NCBI RefSeq assembly: GCF_001467625.1
Contig: NZ_LNYB01000018.1
Location: forward strand, 1 to 64,000
Length of the DNA: 64,000 nucleotides
Direction of reading: 5' to 3'
DNA from: Legionella feeleii
GTDB lineage: Bacteria; Pseudomonadota; Gammaproteobacteria; Legionellales; Legionellaceae
Position numbers and translations under genes: made by a program. Below, in pieces: positions 9,148-19,124 of the stretch (positions are counted from its first letter, which is position 1; each line of letters opens with the position of its first letter). The notes below the pieces were generated by a model. That model saw only the letters and a list, made by a program, of their open reading frames with translations. It made no database searches and was not told where the DNA came from.

Positions 9148-9656
9148 AACTTACGTACATTCATCCGTTTAAATTTATCCAGCTTTCTTCTTGCCATCGC
9201 CCGCTTAAGAGGGGAGAGCAGATCAACAAAAAGCTTGCCATTCAAGTGATCAATTTCATGTTGAAAACATTCGCCCAAAAGCCCCTCCGCAGTCATTTCA
9301 AAGGGTTTGCCAAAACGATCTTGGGCACGAATGGTCACTTTCCTGGCTCGGATCACCGTATCATAAGCCCCAGGGACAGAAAGGCATCCTTCTTGATATT
9401 CAGCCTCTCCTTCTTTGGCAATAATTTCGGGATTCACCAACACCAATTGCTGTTTTTTATCACCAATGACATCCACAACCGACAAACGAAGGCTGATACC
9501 TATCTGTGGTGCAGCAAGTCCAACCCCATTGGCGTGGTACATCGTCTCGAACATATCATCAATGAGTGTTTGTAAGGTATCATCAAACTGTTCAACAGGT
9601 TTTGCTTTCAGTCTTAACCGTTCGTCCGGTAAATAAATAATCTTGCGGATAGCCAT
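9144..9656 (-). CDS. def: peptide deformylase (housekeeping copy)
   Basis: Removes the N-formyl group from nascent proteins. All three metal-site motifs are standard: [10 protein letters not shown] (about residues 45-54), EGCLSVPG (about 89-96) and [12 protein letters not shown] (about 132-143). 170 aa is the usual length, with no leader. It heads the minus-strand operon with fmt and is divergent from dprA. A second, divergent deformylase is encoded at 63169-63825. Confidence 0.98.
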   Translation of the reverse strand: MAIRKIIYLPDERLRLKAKPVEQFDDTLQTLIDDMFETMYHANGVGLAAPQIGISLRLSVVDVIGDKKQQLVLVNPEIIAKEGEAEYQEGCLSVPGAYDTVIRARKVTIRAQDRFGKPFEMTAEGLLGECFQHEIDHLNGKLFVDLLSPLKRAMARRKLDKFKRMNVRKL

Positions 9657-9922
9657 AAAATATCTGTTTCCTACCTAATAATGCGTGCTATTATCGCCAA
9701 TACCTCGTATGGCTGCAAGATGCATGCCCAGGCTCACGGACGACTGCCTCAATGTGACACTACTCGCTTGCTTCCTGCCTTCTTATCCTTTTGGCAAGAG
9801 CGCCTTATTCGCTGTTTCGGTGCCACGGGAAAATCAGCAGGATTCCTGACAGTAGAACAACACGTTGCAGCCTGTTTGCTCATGCTCGCCATGAAATTTG
9901 GAAAGGACTGCACCATTCAGCC

Positions 9923-10993
9923 ATGAATAATAAACCTTATCTTATTGCCTTAAATAAAATAGAGCAGATTGGGCCCCGTACCCTGGTGAAATTATTGCAG
10001 CACTGGCCCGATCTGGAAGAACTGTTTCGCCTCTCCGAGCAACAATTACAGCAAGCAGGCTTACCCGCTAAAATGGCGCTGGCGATCAGCACCTTTAATT
10101 TTAAGGAACTGGAAGCCGATTTTCGCTGGCAGGAAAAGAGCAATCACCATTTGTTAACCTGGGAAGACAGCAATTACCCGACCTTATTAAAAGAAATTTA
10201 TGACCCTCCGCCCATCTTGTATGCTATTGGCGAATTATCCTGCCTGCAACAACCAACTATCGCCATAGTGGGTAGTCGAAAGCCCTCCATAACAGGTAGC
10301 GAACTTGCCCGACGCTTTGCTTATGAGCTGACAAAGAATAATCTCACCGTCGTCAGTGGCCTGGCACAGGGTATTGATACCCAAGCCCATCGCGGCTGCC
10401 TGGATGCCCAGGGAAAAACAGTCGCGGTAATGGCTACCGGGATTGATTGTATTTATCCACGACAAAACGCTCAATTGGCTACAGAAATAAGTCAAAATGG
10501 CCTGCTTATTAGTGAATTTTCGCTAAAAACTGCACCAACAGCTGGACATTTTCCACGCAGAAATCGTATAATAAGCGGTTTATCATTAGCCACATTGGTC
10601 GTTGAGGCAGCAATTCGGAGCGGTTCATTGATCACCGCCCGTCTGGCGCTAGAGCAAAATCGTGATGTTTTTGCTGTGCCAGGATCTCTCCTCAATCCAC
10701 AGGCCAGAGGCTGCCATCACCTGCTGCAGCAGGGAGCCAGATTGGTAACATCCAGTCAGGATGTATTCGATGAATTAGGCTTGGCTAATCAGCAAGCAAA
10801 AAAAAATGACCTGAGGCAATCCCTTGCCACGGATAATGAAAACCTAGTAAAGTGCATTGGTTTTGAAGTAACGACTGTTGATCAAATTATGGCTCGCAGT
10901 GGTTTAAATGTTGAAGAAGTAACCTGCAACCTGGTTACATTAGAATTACAGGGAATTGTCAAAGCTGTTCCCTGTGGTTACATGAGGTGTTAA
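9923..10993 (+). CDS. dprA: DNA-processing protein DprA (Smf)
   Basis: Loads RecA on incoming single-stranded DNA during natural transformation. I chose the ATG at 9923 (MNNKPYLIALNKI) because the frame upstream lacks family similarity. The N-terminal SAM-like helices are followed by the Rossmann core with IVGSRKPSITG (about residue 113) and SGLAQGID (about 143), then GSLITARLALEQNR (about 232). The C-terminal winged helix is present. 356 aa is normal. The 266 bases between it and divergent def hold no gene I can support. It precedes smg and topA in the common gammaproteobacterial order. Confidence 0.96.
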   Translation: MNNKPYLIALNKIEQIGPRTLVKLLQHWPDLEELFRLSEQQLQQAGLPAKMALAISTFNFKELEADFRWQEKSNHHLLTWEDSNYPTLLKEIYDPPPILYAIGELSCLQQPTIAIVGSRKPSITGSELARRFAYELTKNNLTVVSGLAQGIDTQAHRGCLDAQGKTVAVMATGIDCIYPRQNAQLATEISQNGLLISEFSLKTAPTAGHFPRRNRIISGLSLATLVVEAAIRSGSLITARLALEQNRDVFAVPGSLLNPQARGCHHLLQQGARLVTSSQDVFDELGLANQQAKKNDLRQSLATDNENLVKCIGFEVTTVDQIMARSGLNVEEVTCNLVTLELQGIVKAVPCGYMRC

Positions 10994-10995
10994 TT

Positions 10996-11439
10996 ATGAA
11001 AGATAGCTTGTTTGAAATGTTAATGAATTTTTTTGAAAAAAGTTTATCCCAATTAAAGGAAAGTACCACCTCAGCGACACCTAATGAGAATGGACAAGAC
11101 GACAGTGACGTTTACGAAACGTCAAGCATTGAAAGCCGGACCGTGGTTATAAAGGCCGCGCAAGACACTGCGATGCGCGTTTTTACAGCCGATGAAAAGA
11201 TGCGGCTTACCAAAGCCAGCTACCAATTTATAACCCGCTTGATGTCGTGGGGAATCGTGGAATCAGAAACATTGGAAATAATTATCAATCAGTTGTTATT
11301 CTCCGAGTCCCGTTTTGTTACCCTGCAGGAAACAAAGTGGACTATTCGTAACACACTTGCTGAAAATCTTGATGCAGCTCAATTAGCTTTTCTTGATCTT
11401 GTGCTATATCAAAAAGAAGACGAATTACCGTTACATTGA
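10996..11439 (+). CDS. smg: Smg family protein (DUF494)
   Basis: Small conserved protein of unknown function found beside dprA in many Gammaproteobacteria. The start is ATG at 10996 (MKDSLFEMLMNFFE, typical for the family), two bases after the dprA stop codon; a GTG at 10987 is unlikely. A linker rich in Ser, Thr and Asp (about residues 20-45) precedes the conserved C-terminal region (MRLTKASYQFITRLM onward). Co-transcribed with dprA and probably topA. Confidence 0.93.
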   Translation: MKDSLFEMLMNFFEKSLSQLKESTTSATPNENGQDDSDVYETSSIESRTVVIKAAQDTAMRVFTADEKMRLTKASYQFITRLMSWGIVESETLEIIINQLLFSESRFVTLQETKWTIRNTLAENLDAAQLAFLDLVLYQKEDELPLH

Positions 11440-11469
11440 TTGTTACCACAAGGAAAGGTTAATTTAGCT

Positions 11470-13755
11470 ATGAGCAAACACTTGGTTATCGTGGAATCGC
11501 CCGCGAAAGCTAAAACTATACAAAAATATTTAGGCAAAGATTACGATGTCTTGGCTTCCTATGGCCATGTGCGCGATTTACCACCCCGGAAAGGGTCGGT
11601 AAATCCTGATAAAAAATTCGCAATGACCTATAATCCGATCGAAAAAAATGCACGTCATATCGAATCGATTGCCAAAGCCTTAAAAAATTCTGACTCACTC
11701 TTGCTCGCCACTGACCCGGATCGCGAAGGGGAGGCCATTTCCTGGCATGTTTATGAGTTAATGAAAGAACGTAATTTGCTCAAAAACAAAGAAGTTCACC
11801 GTATTTTTTTTAATGAAATCACCAAATCAGCCATTCAAGACGCGATAAATAATCCGCGTGAGATATCAATGGATTTAGTTAATGCGCAACAAGCAAGACG
11901 CGCATTGGATTATCTGGTAGGTTTCAATCTGTCGCCCCTGCTATGGAAAAAAATTCGTCGTGGCCTTTCTGCCGGCCGCGTGCAAAGCCCGGCGTTACGA
12001 CTCATTGTAGAACGCGAAGAAGAAATTGAGCGGTTTGTGGCGCAGGAATATTGGCGAATTATTGCCCAATGCCAGCATAGCAGTACCCCTTTTGAAGCAA
12101 GACTCACCCATTTTAACCGTGAAAAACTCCAACAATTTACGATTAATGGGGCAGATCAAGCACACAACATACAAAAAAACTTGCTTCAACAAGCACAGGG
12201 TAATCTGCTTGTTGAAAATGTTGAAAAGAAACAACGTAAACGCAATCCGGCAGCGCCTTTTATTACCTCCACACTACAACAGGAAGCTGCCCGCAAATTA
12301 GGGTTTACCGCACGTAAAACCATGATGATTGCCCAACAGCTCTATGAAGGGATCGATATTGGCTCAGGTACCGTGGGTTTGATTACCTACATGCGTACTG
12401 ACTCCGTCAATTTGGCCAATGAAGCGATAGAGGAAATTAGAACTTACATTAGCGAGCGTTATGGCGATGATAATTGCCCCAAAACTGCCCGCGTTTTTAA
12501 AACCAAATCGAAAAATGCGCAAGAAGCCCATGAAGCAATTCGACCCACTTCGGTTAGACGCACGCCAGAAATGGTACAGCCCGCGCTGACCAGTGAGCAA
12601 TTCAAGCTTTATAGCCTTATTTGGAAGCGAACCATTGCCTGTCAAATGGCTGAGGCCTTGGTAGATACCGTCGCAGTCGACTTAAGCTGTGGCGAAGGCA
12701 ATCTATTTCGTGCTAATGGGTCCACCATCACCTTCCCTGGTTTTCTTACCGTCTATGAAGAAGGGCGAGATGATTCACCGGATGATGAACAAAATGCAAT
12801 GTTACTTCCCGCATTAAAAGTAGGTGAAAAAGTTAGCCTGCAAGATATTCTTGCCAATCAGCATTTTACCGAACCGCCTCCACGTTACTCAGAGGCATCC
12901 CTCGTTAAAGCGCTGGAAGAATATGATATAGGACGACCATCCACCTATGCATCAATTATTCACACCTTGCAGCAACGTGAATATGTGGTGGTCGATAAGA
13001 AGCGTTTCTTCCCCACCGACGTTGGCAGGATAGTTAATCGTTTCCTGACAGGCCACTTTACGCGTTATGTCGACTACAAATTCACTGCGCAATTGGAAGA
13101 TACTTTGGATGCTGTATCACGCGGTGAAAAAGATTGGATTCCTGTGTTGGAAGAGTTTTGGCAGCCTTTTATTCAACAGATTCATAGTACTGATGAACAG
13201 GTCCAGCGCAAAGATGTGACCACAGAAATACTCGATGATAAATGTCCAAAATGTGAGAAACCGCTGGCGATCCGCTTAGGAAAACGAGGCCGTTTCATCG
13301 GTTGTACCGGTTACCCTGAGTGTGATTATACCCAGGATCTCAGTGCGAATGGCGAAGGCGAAAAATCAGAGCCTGAAGTAGTCGAAGGGCGCAATTGCCC
13401 TGAATGTTCCGGTCCCCTGCATATTAAAACAGGTCGATATGGCCGTTTTATTGGTTGTGGAAATTATCCGCAATGTACCCATATAGAACCATTGGAAAAA
13501 CCTGCTGATACAGGGGTTGAGTGTCCTAAATGCCATAGCGCCAAGATCCTCAAGCGTAAGTCGCGTAAAGGAAAAATATTTTTCTCTTGCGGCAGCTATC
13601 CTAAATGCGATTATGCATTATGGAATGAACCCATTGATAAACCTTGCCCCAAATGCGCCTGGCCCTTGTTGACTGTGAAGGAAACGAAACGTTCTGGTCG
13701 GCAAATTATGTGTCCCAATGAAGGCTGCGGTTATTCCTGCAGTGATGAGGAATAG
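11470..13755 (+). CDS. topA: DNA topoisomerase I
   Basis: Relaxes negative supercoils through a 5'-phosphotyrosine intermediate. The start is ATG at 11470 (MSKHLVIVESPAKAKTI); a TTG at 11440 only extends the frame. The Toprim domain has IVESPAKAKTI and DPDREGEAISWH. The catalytic Tyr lies in ITYMRTDS near residue 306. Four C-terminal C4 zinc ribbons follow from about residue 591 (CPKC..C, CPEC..C, CPKC..C and CPKC..C), one more than in E. coli. 761 aa. It follows smg by 30 bases. Confidence 0.98.
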   Translation: MSKHLVIVESPAKAKTIQKYLGKDYDVLASYGHVRDLPPRKGSVNPDKKFAMTYNPIEKNARHIESIAKALKNSDSLLLATDPDREGEAISWHVYELMKERNLLKNKEVHRIFFNEITKSAIQDAINNPREISMDLVNAQQARRALDYLVGFNLSPLLWKKIRRGLSAGRVQSPALRLIVEREEEIERFVAQEYWRIIAQCQHSSTPFEARLTHFNREKLQQFTINGADQAHNIQKNLLQQAQGNLLVENVEKKQRKRNPAAPFITSTLQQEAARKLGFTARKTMMIAQQLYEGIDIGSGTVGLITYMRTDSVNLANEAIEEIRTYISERYGDDNCPKTARVFKTKSKNAQEAHEAIRPTSVRRTPEMVQPALTSEQFKLYSLIWKRTIACQMAEALVDTVAVDLSCGEGNLFRANGSTITFPGFLTVYEEGRDDSPDDEQNAMLLPALKVGEKVSLQDILANQHFTEPPPRYSEASLVKALEEYDIGRPSTYASIIHTLQQREYVVVDKKRFFPTDVGRIVNRFLTGHFTRYVDYKFTAQLEDTLDAVSRGEKDWIPVLEEFWQPFIQQIHSTDEQVQRKDVTTEILDDKCPKCEKPLAIRLGKRGRFIGCTGYPECDYTQDLSANGEGEKSEPEVVEGRNCPECSGPLHIKTGRYGRFIGCGNYPQCTHIEPLEKPADTGVECPKCHSAKILKRKSRKGKIFFSCGSYPKCDYALWNEPIDKPCPKCAWPLLTVKETKRSGRQIMCPNEGCGYSCSDEE

Positions 13756-14007
13756 CCTTTTCCTGCCTTATACAGACCATGCCCTTTTTATTTTGCAGCA
13801 GGCTTTCTGTGCCCTGGCGCAGGAGCCTGTTAAGTCAACGATTAATTTATTTGAAATACCTATTCAAGATATGTACGCCATTACGATTTTTATATATCCT
13901 CTGTAAAAATTTTCGATAAGAACAAAGGAGATACGTTAACGGATATACCCTGGATTTGCATTTTATCAACTTATTCGGATTAACATTTTGATTTACAGGA
14001 AGTACTC

Positions 14008-15114
14008 ATGTTTAGCAAAAAACTACTATCGTTTACTATTTTCAGTATTTTAATGAACCCCTTCCAAACGGGGATGGCTGGTGAAATGGGCGTTAAGGAA
14101 GGAAGATTTGACGTCTATATTCCTAATTTGCCCGCATCCAATGAATTTTCTGCCGGTGCAATTTTTTTGCGTCCAGGCGGGAGCAATGATTACGCTGTAT
14201 TAGTCGATCCGTTTAATTCGAACGTGTCTACGCCGATTCTTTCACCAAGTTGGCAGCCAGAAGGCATTGACCCTGATTTTAGTGCAGGTTTCTCACTTAA
14301 TTTCCGCCACGTTTTTCCTGAATCTGGCAATGATATCAATTTCTATTGGGCCCATTTGCACACCACGGACAACGGAACCTTCCCGGTCAACAGAACAGCG
14401 CCTCCGGCACAGCAAATGGCGGGACCATTCTGGAACATTGGCCCTGATGCCGGCACAACCAGCGCCGCAAACGGTCAACTCCAATACCGCTATGACGTAT
14501 TTAATACTGATCTTGCGAAACATATCTATTTTGATCCCAATCTCAAAAGCCGCATTTTTGCAGGGATCAGCGGCCTGTGGCTAGAGCAAAAGATAATAGC
14601 CAATTTTTCGGGTATCGACCCCATATTGGGCCCTTACACCTTTGGCATAACGACCAAATCGAAATATAACGCTGCCGGTATTCGTTTAGGTATCGATGGA
14701 GAATACCAGGGATTTTATAACATCAATGCTGTAGGGTTATTGGCAGGAAATCTTTATATTGGCAGCCAGCAACCCTCTACTGGCGCCGCAGGTACAGGGA
14801 GTGTATTGGCGGGCACAGGGATTCCTGTCAATCATCAATCGATATCGCATAAAAGCTTCGTACAAGTTGTCCCTGCGCTGGATGCCAAATTAGGTCTTAA
14901 ATATTCCCGGCAATCCAACGATAAATTATTCAGCATAGAAGCAGGTTATATGGCGGCTATTTACGTGAATGCGATACAAAATTATGTCCCTTCTACCTAT
15001 GTTCCGGGCTCGTTAGGAATAGTTTCAGGGGCTGTTTTCCTGCAAAGTCTATTAAAAACAACCGACAGCTTTTCCGTAGACGGACCCTATGTAACCGCTT
15101 CACTCAAAATGTAG
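14008..15114 (+). CDS. Legionella-type major outer membrane protein family
   Basis: Beta-barrel porin-like protein of the Legionella MOMP family (cysteine-rich porins that also bind complement in L. pneumophila). It has a signal peptide of about 24 residues (basic start, hydrophobic core, cut near MAG). The body is aromatic- and Gly-rich with alternating strands, and ends SVDGPYVTASLKM. 368 aa is somewhat larger than the classical 297-aa form. I see few cysteines in the mature part, unlike the disulphide-linked type member. It has its own upstream region of 250 bases and a downstream bidirectional hairpin terminator. Family membership rests on overall pattern, so moderately sure. Confidence 0.75.
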   Translation: MFSKKLLSFTIFSILMNPFQTGMAGEMGVKEGRFDVYIPNLPASNEFSAGAIFLRPGGSNDYAVLVDPFNSNVSTPILSPSWQPEGIDPDFSAGFSLNFRHVFPESGNDINFYWAHLHTTDNGTFPVNRTAPPAQQMAGPFWNIGPDAGTTSAANGQLQYRYDVFNTDLAKHIYFDPNLKSRIFAGISGLWLEQKIIANFSGIDPILGPYTFGITTKSKYNAAGIRLGIDGEYQGFYNINAVGLLAGNLYIGSQQPSTGAAGTGSVLAGTGIPVNHQSISHKSFVQVVPALDAKLGLKYSRQSNDKLFSIEAGYMAAIYVNAIQNYVPSTYVPGSLGIVSGAVFLQSLLKTTDSFSVDGPYVTASLKM

Positions 15115-15135
15115 AATCAACGTCGAAAAAGGCCT

Positions 15136-15163
15136 AAGGCCCTCACTTGTCAGGGCCTTGTTT
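15136..15163. terminator. rho-independent terminator (convergent genes)
   Basis: AAGGCCCT (15136-15143) pairs with AGGGCCTT (15152-15159) around an eight-base loop, with GTTT after it and AAAAA upstream. It can stop both the outer membrane protein gene and the facing permease gene. Confidence 0.75.
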
Positions 15164-16091
15164 AAATAGACTCATGAACTTCCGTTGCCGGGTCGACCTC
15201 TTGCCTCTGGCGTCTTCTTTTACTTTGCCGAAGGTACAGGATTGTCATGCTGATAACAGGAACCCCGAAAAAGAGGGCTGCAGGTAGTAAACCGAAAGTG
15301 TGAAGGAATCGTAGAAAACTGTCTGCCCCATAACTTTTATAGAGCAGCGTAATAATTGTCGTGGAAACAACAGAAATAAAGATAGGGCGGATTAACCGGG
15401 CGCCGTTCTTGATAGCAAAATAAACGCCTATCCTGCCGCCTATTAATTGCCCCATTGCCATACAGAGGGCAAGCGTATAATCAATGTTGCCGCCAAAAGC
15501 AAAACAGAGTGTAGCGATCAGGCTGCTCTTCAGATTAAAAACCTTGGTGTAGGCAGACGCCTTAACAAAGTTATAACCAAGAAAAAAAGTCAGTGAAAAC
15601 ACCCAGAGTGAACCAGTGCCAGGACCAAAAAAACCATCATAAAGTCCCAGGAAAAAACCAAAAAAAATATAAAACCAAAATTCATTTATTTTGGGCCCTC
15701 TATCCTCGGAGCCCAGTTTTGGTGAAAAGATGGTATAAATCAGAATGGCTAATAACAGGAGGGGGATGATTTTTCTTAAAATATCGCTATTCAGGACCTG
15801 ACTCGCGACAGCGCCGAGTATGGTGCCAAAAATCCCCCACATTAATCCTTTATAGATTGTATTCAGTGAAAGCAGCCCTTGCCGATAGTAGCCGTAAGAC
15901 GCTACGAAGGTACCTATCGCCCCCTGTAGCTTATTGGTTCCCAATGCAACCTGCGGCGGCACACCCACTCCTAGCAACATGGGCAGACTAATCAAGCCGC
16001 CGCCTCCGGCGATCGCATCCACCGTGCCAGCTACGAGACCCGTCAGGAATAAAAGCGGTAAAAGAAAATGATAGGGCAACTCAAATAACAT
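15162..16091 (-). CDS. TauE/SafE-family sulfite/anion exporter-like permease
   Basis: Integral membrane protein with eight or so hydrophobic segments arranged as two repeats. Each TauE repeat signature is visible: GLVAGTVDAIAGGGGLISLP near the start and GFFLGLYDGFFGPGTGS in the middle. I chose ATG at 16091 (MLFELPYHF) because it opens directly onto the first membrane helix; an upstream start would overlap ltaE. Family members export sulfite, sulfonates or organic acids; the substrate cannot be read here. About 309 aa, normal. Downstream of the threonine aldolase gene, with 34 bases between them. Confidence 0.9.
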   Translation of the reverse strand: MLFELPYHFLLPLLFLTGLVAGTVDAIAGGGGLISLPMLLGVGVPPQVALGTNKLQGAIGTFVASYGYYRQGLLSLNTIYKGLMWGIFGTILGAVASQVLNSDILRKIIPLLLLAILIYTIFSPKLGSEDRGPKINEFWFYIFFGFFLGLYDGFFGPGTGSLWVFSLTFFLGYNFVKASAYTKVFNLKSSLIATLCFAFGGNIDYTLALCMAMGQLIGGRIGVYFAIKNGARLIRPIFISVVSTTIITLLYKSYGADSFLRFLHTFGLLPAALFFGVPVISMTILYLRQSKRRRQRQEVDPATEVHESI

Positions 16092-16125
16092 TTTATGTTT
16101 CTTCCAATAAGGAAACTGCGAAAAA

Positions 16126-17169
16126 TTAACTGACCTTGGATACCGCCTTGCAATAAAAAGACTTGATCTCTTGACCAACCAACGTCAAATCTTTTCTTGA
16201 AACATCAAGATGGGTAACCAATCTTACCCTGCCCTGTTTATTAGGCTGTTTAGGGAAGATTATTCCCCTTTCCTGCAAATAGGATTGTAATTCTTTATAA
16301 TGATGTTTCACCCTTATAAATAAAATATTGGTTTGCAAGGCAGCCGTATCCACGTCGATTTCCTCAAGTTCAGCCAACCTGTTCGCTAAATACAAGGCGT
16401 TGTCATGATCGTCAGCCAAGCGCTTGACATGATGTTCCAACGCGTAAATCCCTGCCGCCGCTAAAATACCAGCCTGGCGCATACCGCCACCCAATACTTT
16501 ACGCCAACGACGTGCTTTTTTTATTAATTCGCTACTGCCTGCCAAAACCGAGCCCACAGGGGCACCCAGGCTTTTGGAGAGGCAGATAGAAATCGAGTTA
16601 AAATGATGACTGATATCGTTAAGGGAACATTGCAATTTGACTGCTGCGTTAAAAACTCGTGCCCCATCCAGATGGCTTTGAAGACCCTGTTGCTGACAAA
16701 AAAGTTTCATTTCTTGTAAATAGGCCAGTGGTAAAACCCGCCCGTCAACCGTATTCTCAAGACAAAGTAATTTCGTACGCGCATAATGGTGATCCATTGG
16801 CTTAATCGCCGGCGCCACTTTTTCCAAGGCCAAAGTACCATCCGGCTCAAAATCAAGCGGCTGCGGTTGGACACTGCCTAAAACTGCTGCCCCGCCCCCT
16901 TCTAATAAATAACAGTGGGCTGTTTGCCCAACAATGTATTCATCCCCTCGTTCACAATGCGCCATAATCGCGATCAAATTGGATTGTGTTCCAGAAGGTA
17001 AGAAGACAGCTGCTTCCATACCGGCTTTATCGCTAATCAATTCTTCCAGCATCCTGACCGTCGGATCTTCACCAAAGACATCATCACCCACTTCAGCATT
17101 CATCATGGCAGCAAGCATTGCTTTACCTGGCCTGGTAACTGTATCACTGCGTAAATCAATTATTTTCAT
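16126..17169 (-). CDS. ltaE: low-specificity L-threonine aldolase
   Basis: PLP enzyme cleaving L-threonine or L-allo-threonine to glycine and acetaldehyde. It starts MKIIDLRSDTVTRP, the diagnostic family opening; upstream ATG or other starts (to 17208) add only unsupported residues. SHLDGARVFNAAV (about residue 165) and the PLP lysine in SKSLGAPVGSVL (about 198) are clear. 347 aa is typical. It lies between the phosphotransferase and TauE-like genes on the same strand, forming a loose operon. Confidence 0.95.
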   Translation of the reverse strand: MKIIDLRSDTVTRPGKAMLAAMMNAEVGDDVFGEDPTVRMLEELISDKAGMEAAVFLPSGTQSNLIAIMAHCERGDEYIVGQTAHCYLLEGGGAAVLGSVQPQPLDFEPDGTLALEKVAPAIKPMDHHYARTKLLCLENTVDGRVLPLAYLQEMKLFCQQQGLQSHLDGARVFNAAVKLQCSLNDISHHFNSISICLSKSLGAPVGSVLAGSSELIKKARRWRKVLGGGMRQAGILAAAGIYALEHHVKRLADDHDNALYLANRLAELEEIDVDTAALQTNILFIRVKHHYKELQSYLQERGIIFPKQPNKQGRVRLVTHLDVSRKDLTLVGQEIKSFYCKAVSKVS

Positions 17170-17210
17170 GATGGCTCGCTTGTTAATGGAAAGAGCGCTC
17201 TTGCACACAA

Positions 17211-18122
17211 TTATTTTTTAAATGTCAGGTAAAGTCCGTCATAAAGCTGCTGCATGTTCTCCATGCTATCACCAATGAATTCAATAACCTTTATGGTTTG
17301 CCAGGCCTCTTTTTCCCAGCCCCGCTTCAAACAATACGTCAACCAAAGCAACCAACTGTGCAAAGTCTGCTGCCATAAAATAGCATCCATCGCGGGCAAG
17401 TGACCAGCACATTCCGCATAACCCAGCAAAGTCGCTTGAAACTGCTCTGTTGCGAAGACAGAATGAGCCATGCCTGCACAGTTTACAGCAAGCCCTATCA
17501 ACTCAACAAAGGGATGGATGTAACCCGCACTTTCCCAATCAATGAAATGCGGTGTTTCACTATCGCGCCAAATAATATTATTAACGTGAATATCCCGGTG
17601 GCTAACCACCCGGTTTTGCGCGTCATAATCACGATAGCGATTACAGTGATTAATGAGTTCCCCTAGCCAAGGGATATGAGCCAATCCTTCTGGCGGGATA
17701 ATAGCAGGAAAACGTTCCGCACCGTGGGCAGGAAAAGGGAGTAAATGCAGCTGTGCCAGTCTATTGCCCAGGATGTAAGCCTGTTTAGAATCCACTGCCT
17801 CTAGCACCTTCCCTTCACAGTAGGGGAGAATCAACGCAAAATGACCATCGACAGTCAGCAGGAAATCATTTGCCTCGGAGTGCCTGGCAGAAAAAGTCAA
17901 ACCGAGCTGATTGGCTGCAATGGTTGCTACAGCCTGGGTGAATTCCAATCGTTGCCGGGTTGTTGCACCAAGCCAGGTCGGCGAGGAAAATTTCTTGCCA
18001 ATCCATTTGCCTTGATCAGCCAGTTCAATTAAATCAACTTGATGCTGCAAGCCCCCGGTTAATGGCGTAATAGACAGGATCGGTTGGGTAAAATAAACAC
18101 TGGACCAATGCTCGTTAGCCAT
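17211..18122 (-). CDS. APH/choline-kinase-family phosphotransferase
   Basis: Small-molecule kinase of the aminoglycoside phosphotransferase fold, 303 aa. The catalytic loop VSHRDIHVNNIIW (about residue 175) and the metal-binding FIDWESAGY (about 193) are intact. The N-lobe is present but divergent. The substrate could be thiamine, choline, a sugar or another alcohol. The typical thiamine kinase neighbours are absent, so I do not assign it. Its start overlaps the stop of the PH-domain gene by eight bases, implying co-transcription. Confidence 0.85.
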   Translation of the reverse strand: MANEHWSSVYFTQPILSITPLTGGLQHQVDLIELADQGKWIGKKFSSPTWLGATTRQRLEFTQAVATIAANQLGLTFSARHSEANDFLLTVDGHFALILPYCEGKVLEAVDSKQAYILGNRLAQLHLLPFPAHGAERFPAIIPPEGLAHIPWLGELINHCNRYRDYDAQNRVVSHRDIHVNNIIWRDSETPHFIDWESAGYIHPFVELIGLAVNCAGMAHSVFATEQFQATLLGYAECAGHLPAMDAILWQQTLHSWLLWLTYCLKRGWEKEAWQTIKVIEFIGDSMENMQQLYDGLYLTFKK

Positions 18123-18564
18123 GCATCAATTGTTCAATATAACGTCTGCAAGTTAAGGGTTTATGGAGATAGCTAATCATATGACGTGTACCGCCAGTCC
18201 CCGTTATCACGAGACAACCATACCCGAAAATACTCCCTAATACGGATTGGCGGATATCAATACTCTCAATTTTAGTTAGAGGAATATCAATCGTCTGCCT
18301 TACCAGCAGGCCTGTGCGCAGAATCACTTGCTTTTTCTTGATGGTCAGTGACGAGAAATGGTAATTGACCCAGGTTATTCCTCCCCAGGCCAGAGCAAAG
18401 ACGAAAAGGAAAAGCGATAACTCTTTTAAAGTGGGAAAGCTTAAACCAAGATAGATGGCTAAACAGGCGAGAACTGCCGGCCAGAAAAACAGAAGCCAAT
18501 GAAGTCTTGCAAAATACACCACATCGTTGTTGTCTGCCATCATTGGCCTGGTTAAATCAGTCAC
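18115..18564 (-). CDS. PH-domain (bPH2, YdbS-like) membrane protein
   Basis: 149-aa protein with two hydrophobic helices at about residues 25-70, followed by a bacterial PH domain. The domain shows the usual conversion strand pattern (LTIKKKQVILRTGLLVRQTIDIPLTKIESIDI, split across about residues 72-105) and ends with GTGGTRHMISYLHKP. Such proteins are usually membrane-anchored and of unknown role. It is the first gene of a minus-strand run with the phosphotransferase gene and is divergent from dciA. Confidence 0.85.
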   Translation of the reverse strand: MTDLTRPMMADNNDVVYFARLHWLLFFWPAVLACLAIYLGLSFPTLKELSLFLFVFALAWGGITWVNYHFSSLTIKKKQVILRTGLLVRQTIDIPLTKIESIDIRQSVLGSIFGYGCLVITGTGGTRHMISYLHKPLTCRRYIEQLMHG

Positions 18565-18659
18565 GTTATACTCGGTCCGTTCAACTATTATTTTCTATAT
18601 CATATGGCAGATGCGACAAATTTGCTATGCTATCCCTTTGTTAATTCAGGTTTTGAACA

Positions 18660-19085
18660 ATGCGCCCTATTAACCGCTGCCTAAATCCGCAATTGCTTGA
18701 AATCTGTCAGCGCGCCATTCAGCTCGACGAATTAAACAGTAAGCTCAAGCATTACTTAACTCCCCCGCTATCTGAGCATTGCCAGGTAGGGAGTTTTAAC
18801 AAAGGTTGCCTGTTGCTCACCGTTTCCAATGCGGCCTGGGCAACAGAGTTACGCTATAGCCTGCCCGTCTTGCGCGATCAATTGAGGAAAGAAGCCGGAT
18901 TATACCAGTTGACCTCGATCAAGATTCACATTGCTGAGATCTGCCAGCAAACAAGCCCAACAAAAAAAAATCACAACAAAGTACTGTCAACTACCGCCCG
19001 CCATTTCATTAAGGAAGCAGGAGAGCACTGCAACTATCCGCCATTACAAAAAGCCCTTTATAAGTTAGCTGAAAGCAAGGAGTAA
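18660..19085 (+). CDS. dciA: DciA family protein (DUF721), helicase loader
   Basis: Likely the DnaB helicase loader used by bacteria lacking DnaC. The N-terminal KH-like DUF721 domain (residues about 10-95) has LLLTVSNAAWATELRYSLPVL, the core signature. The C-terminal tail is disordered and polar. 141 aa is typical for the gammaproteobacterial form. The last 145 bases are found again, decayed, at 22740-22878, which suggests that a DNA segment was inserted or duplicated at this 3' end. This copy keeps an intact frame. Confidence 0.9.
   Translation: MRPINRCLNPQLLEICQRAIQLDELNSKLKHYLTPPLSEHCQVGSFNKGCLLLTVSNAAWATELRYSLPVLRDQLRKEAGLYQLTSIKIHIAEICQQTSPTKKNHNKVLSTTARHFIKEAGEHCNYPPLQKALYKLAESKE
18941..19085 (+). 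repeat. direct repeat, left copy (dciA 3' end)
   Basis: Starts CTGCCAGCAAACAAG and runs to the dciA stop codon. The right copy lies at 22740-22878 in the same orientation with small indels. The pair brackets about 3.7 kb of accessory DNA and may be left and right attachment-type duplications. Confidence 0.8.
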
Positions 19086-19124
19086 TCCCGGCATATAAAG
19101 CGCAGCGGATAACGAAGTACTTTT

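Noticed and set aside
9681-9922. 81-codon frame between def and dprA
   Set aside because: It overlaps the dprA start, has odd composition and no ribosome site. The gap probably only holds divergent promoters.
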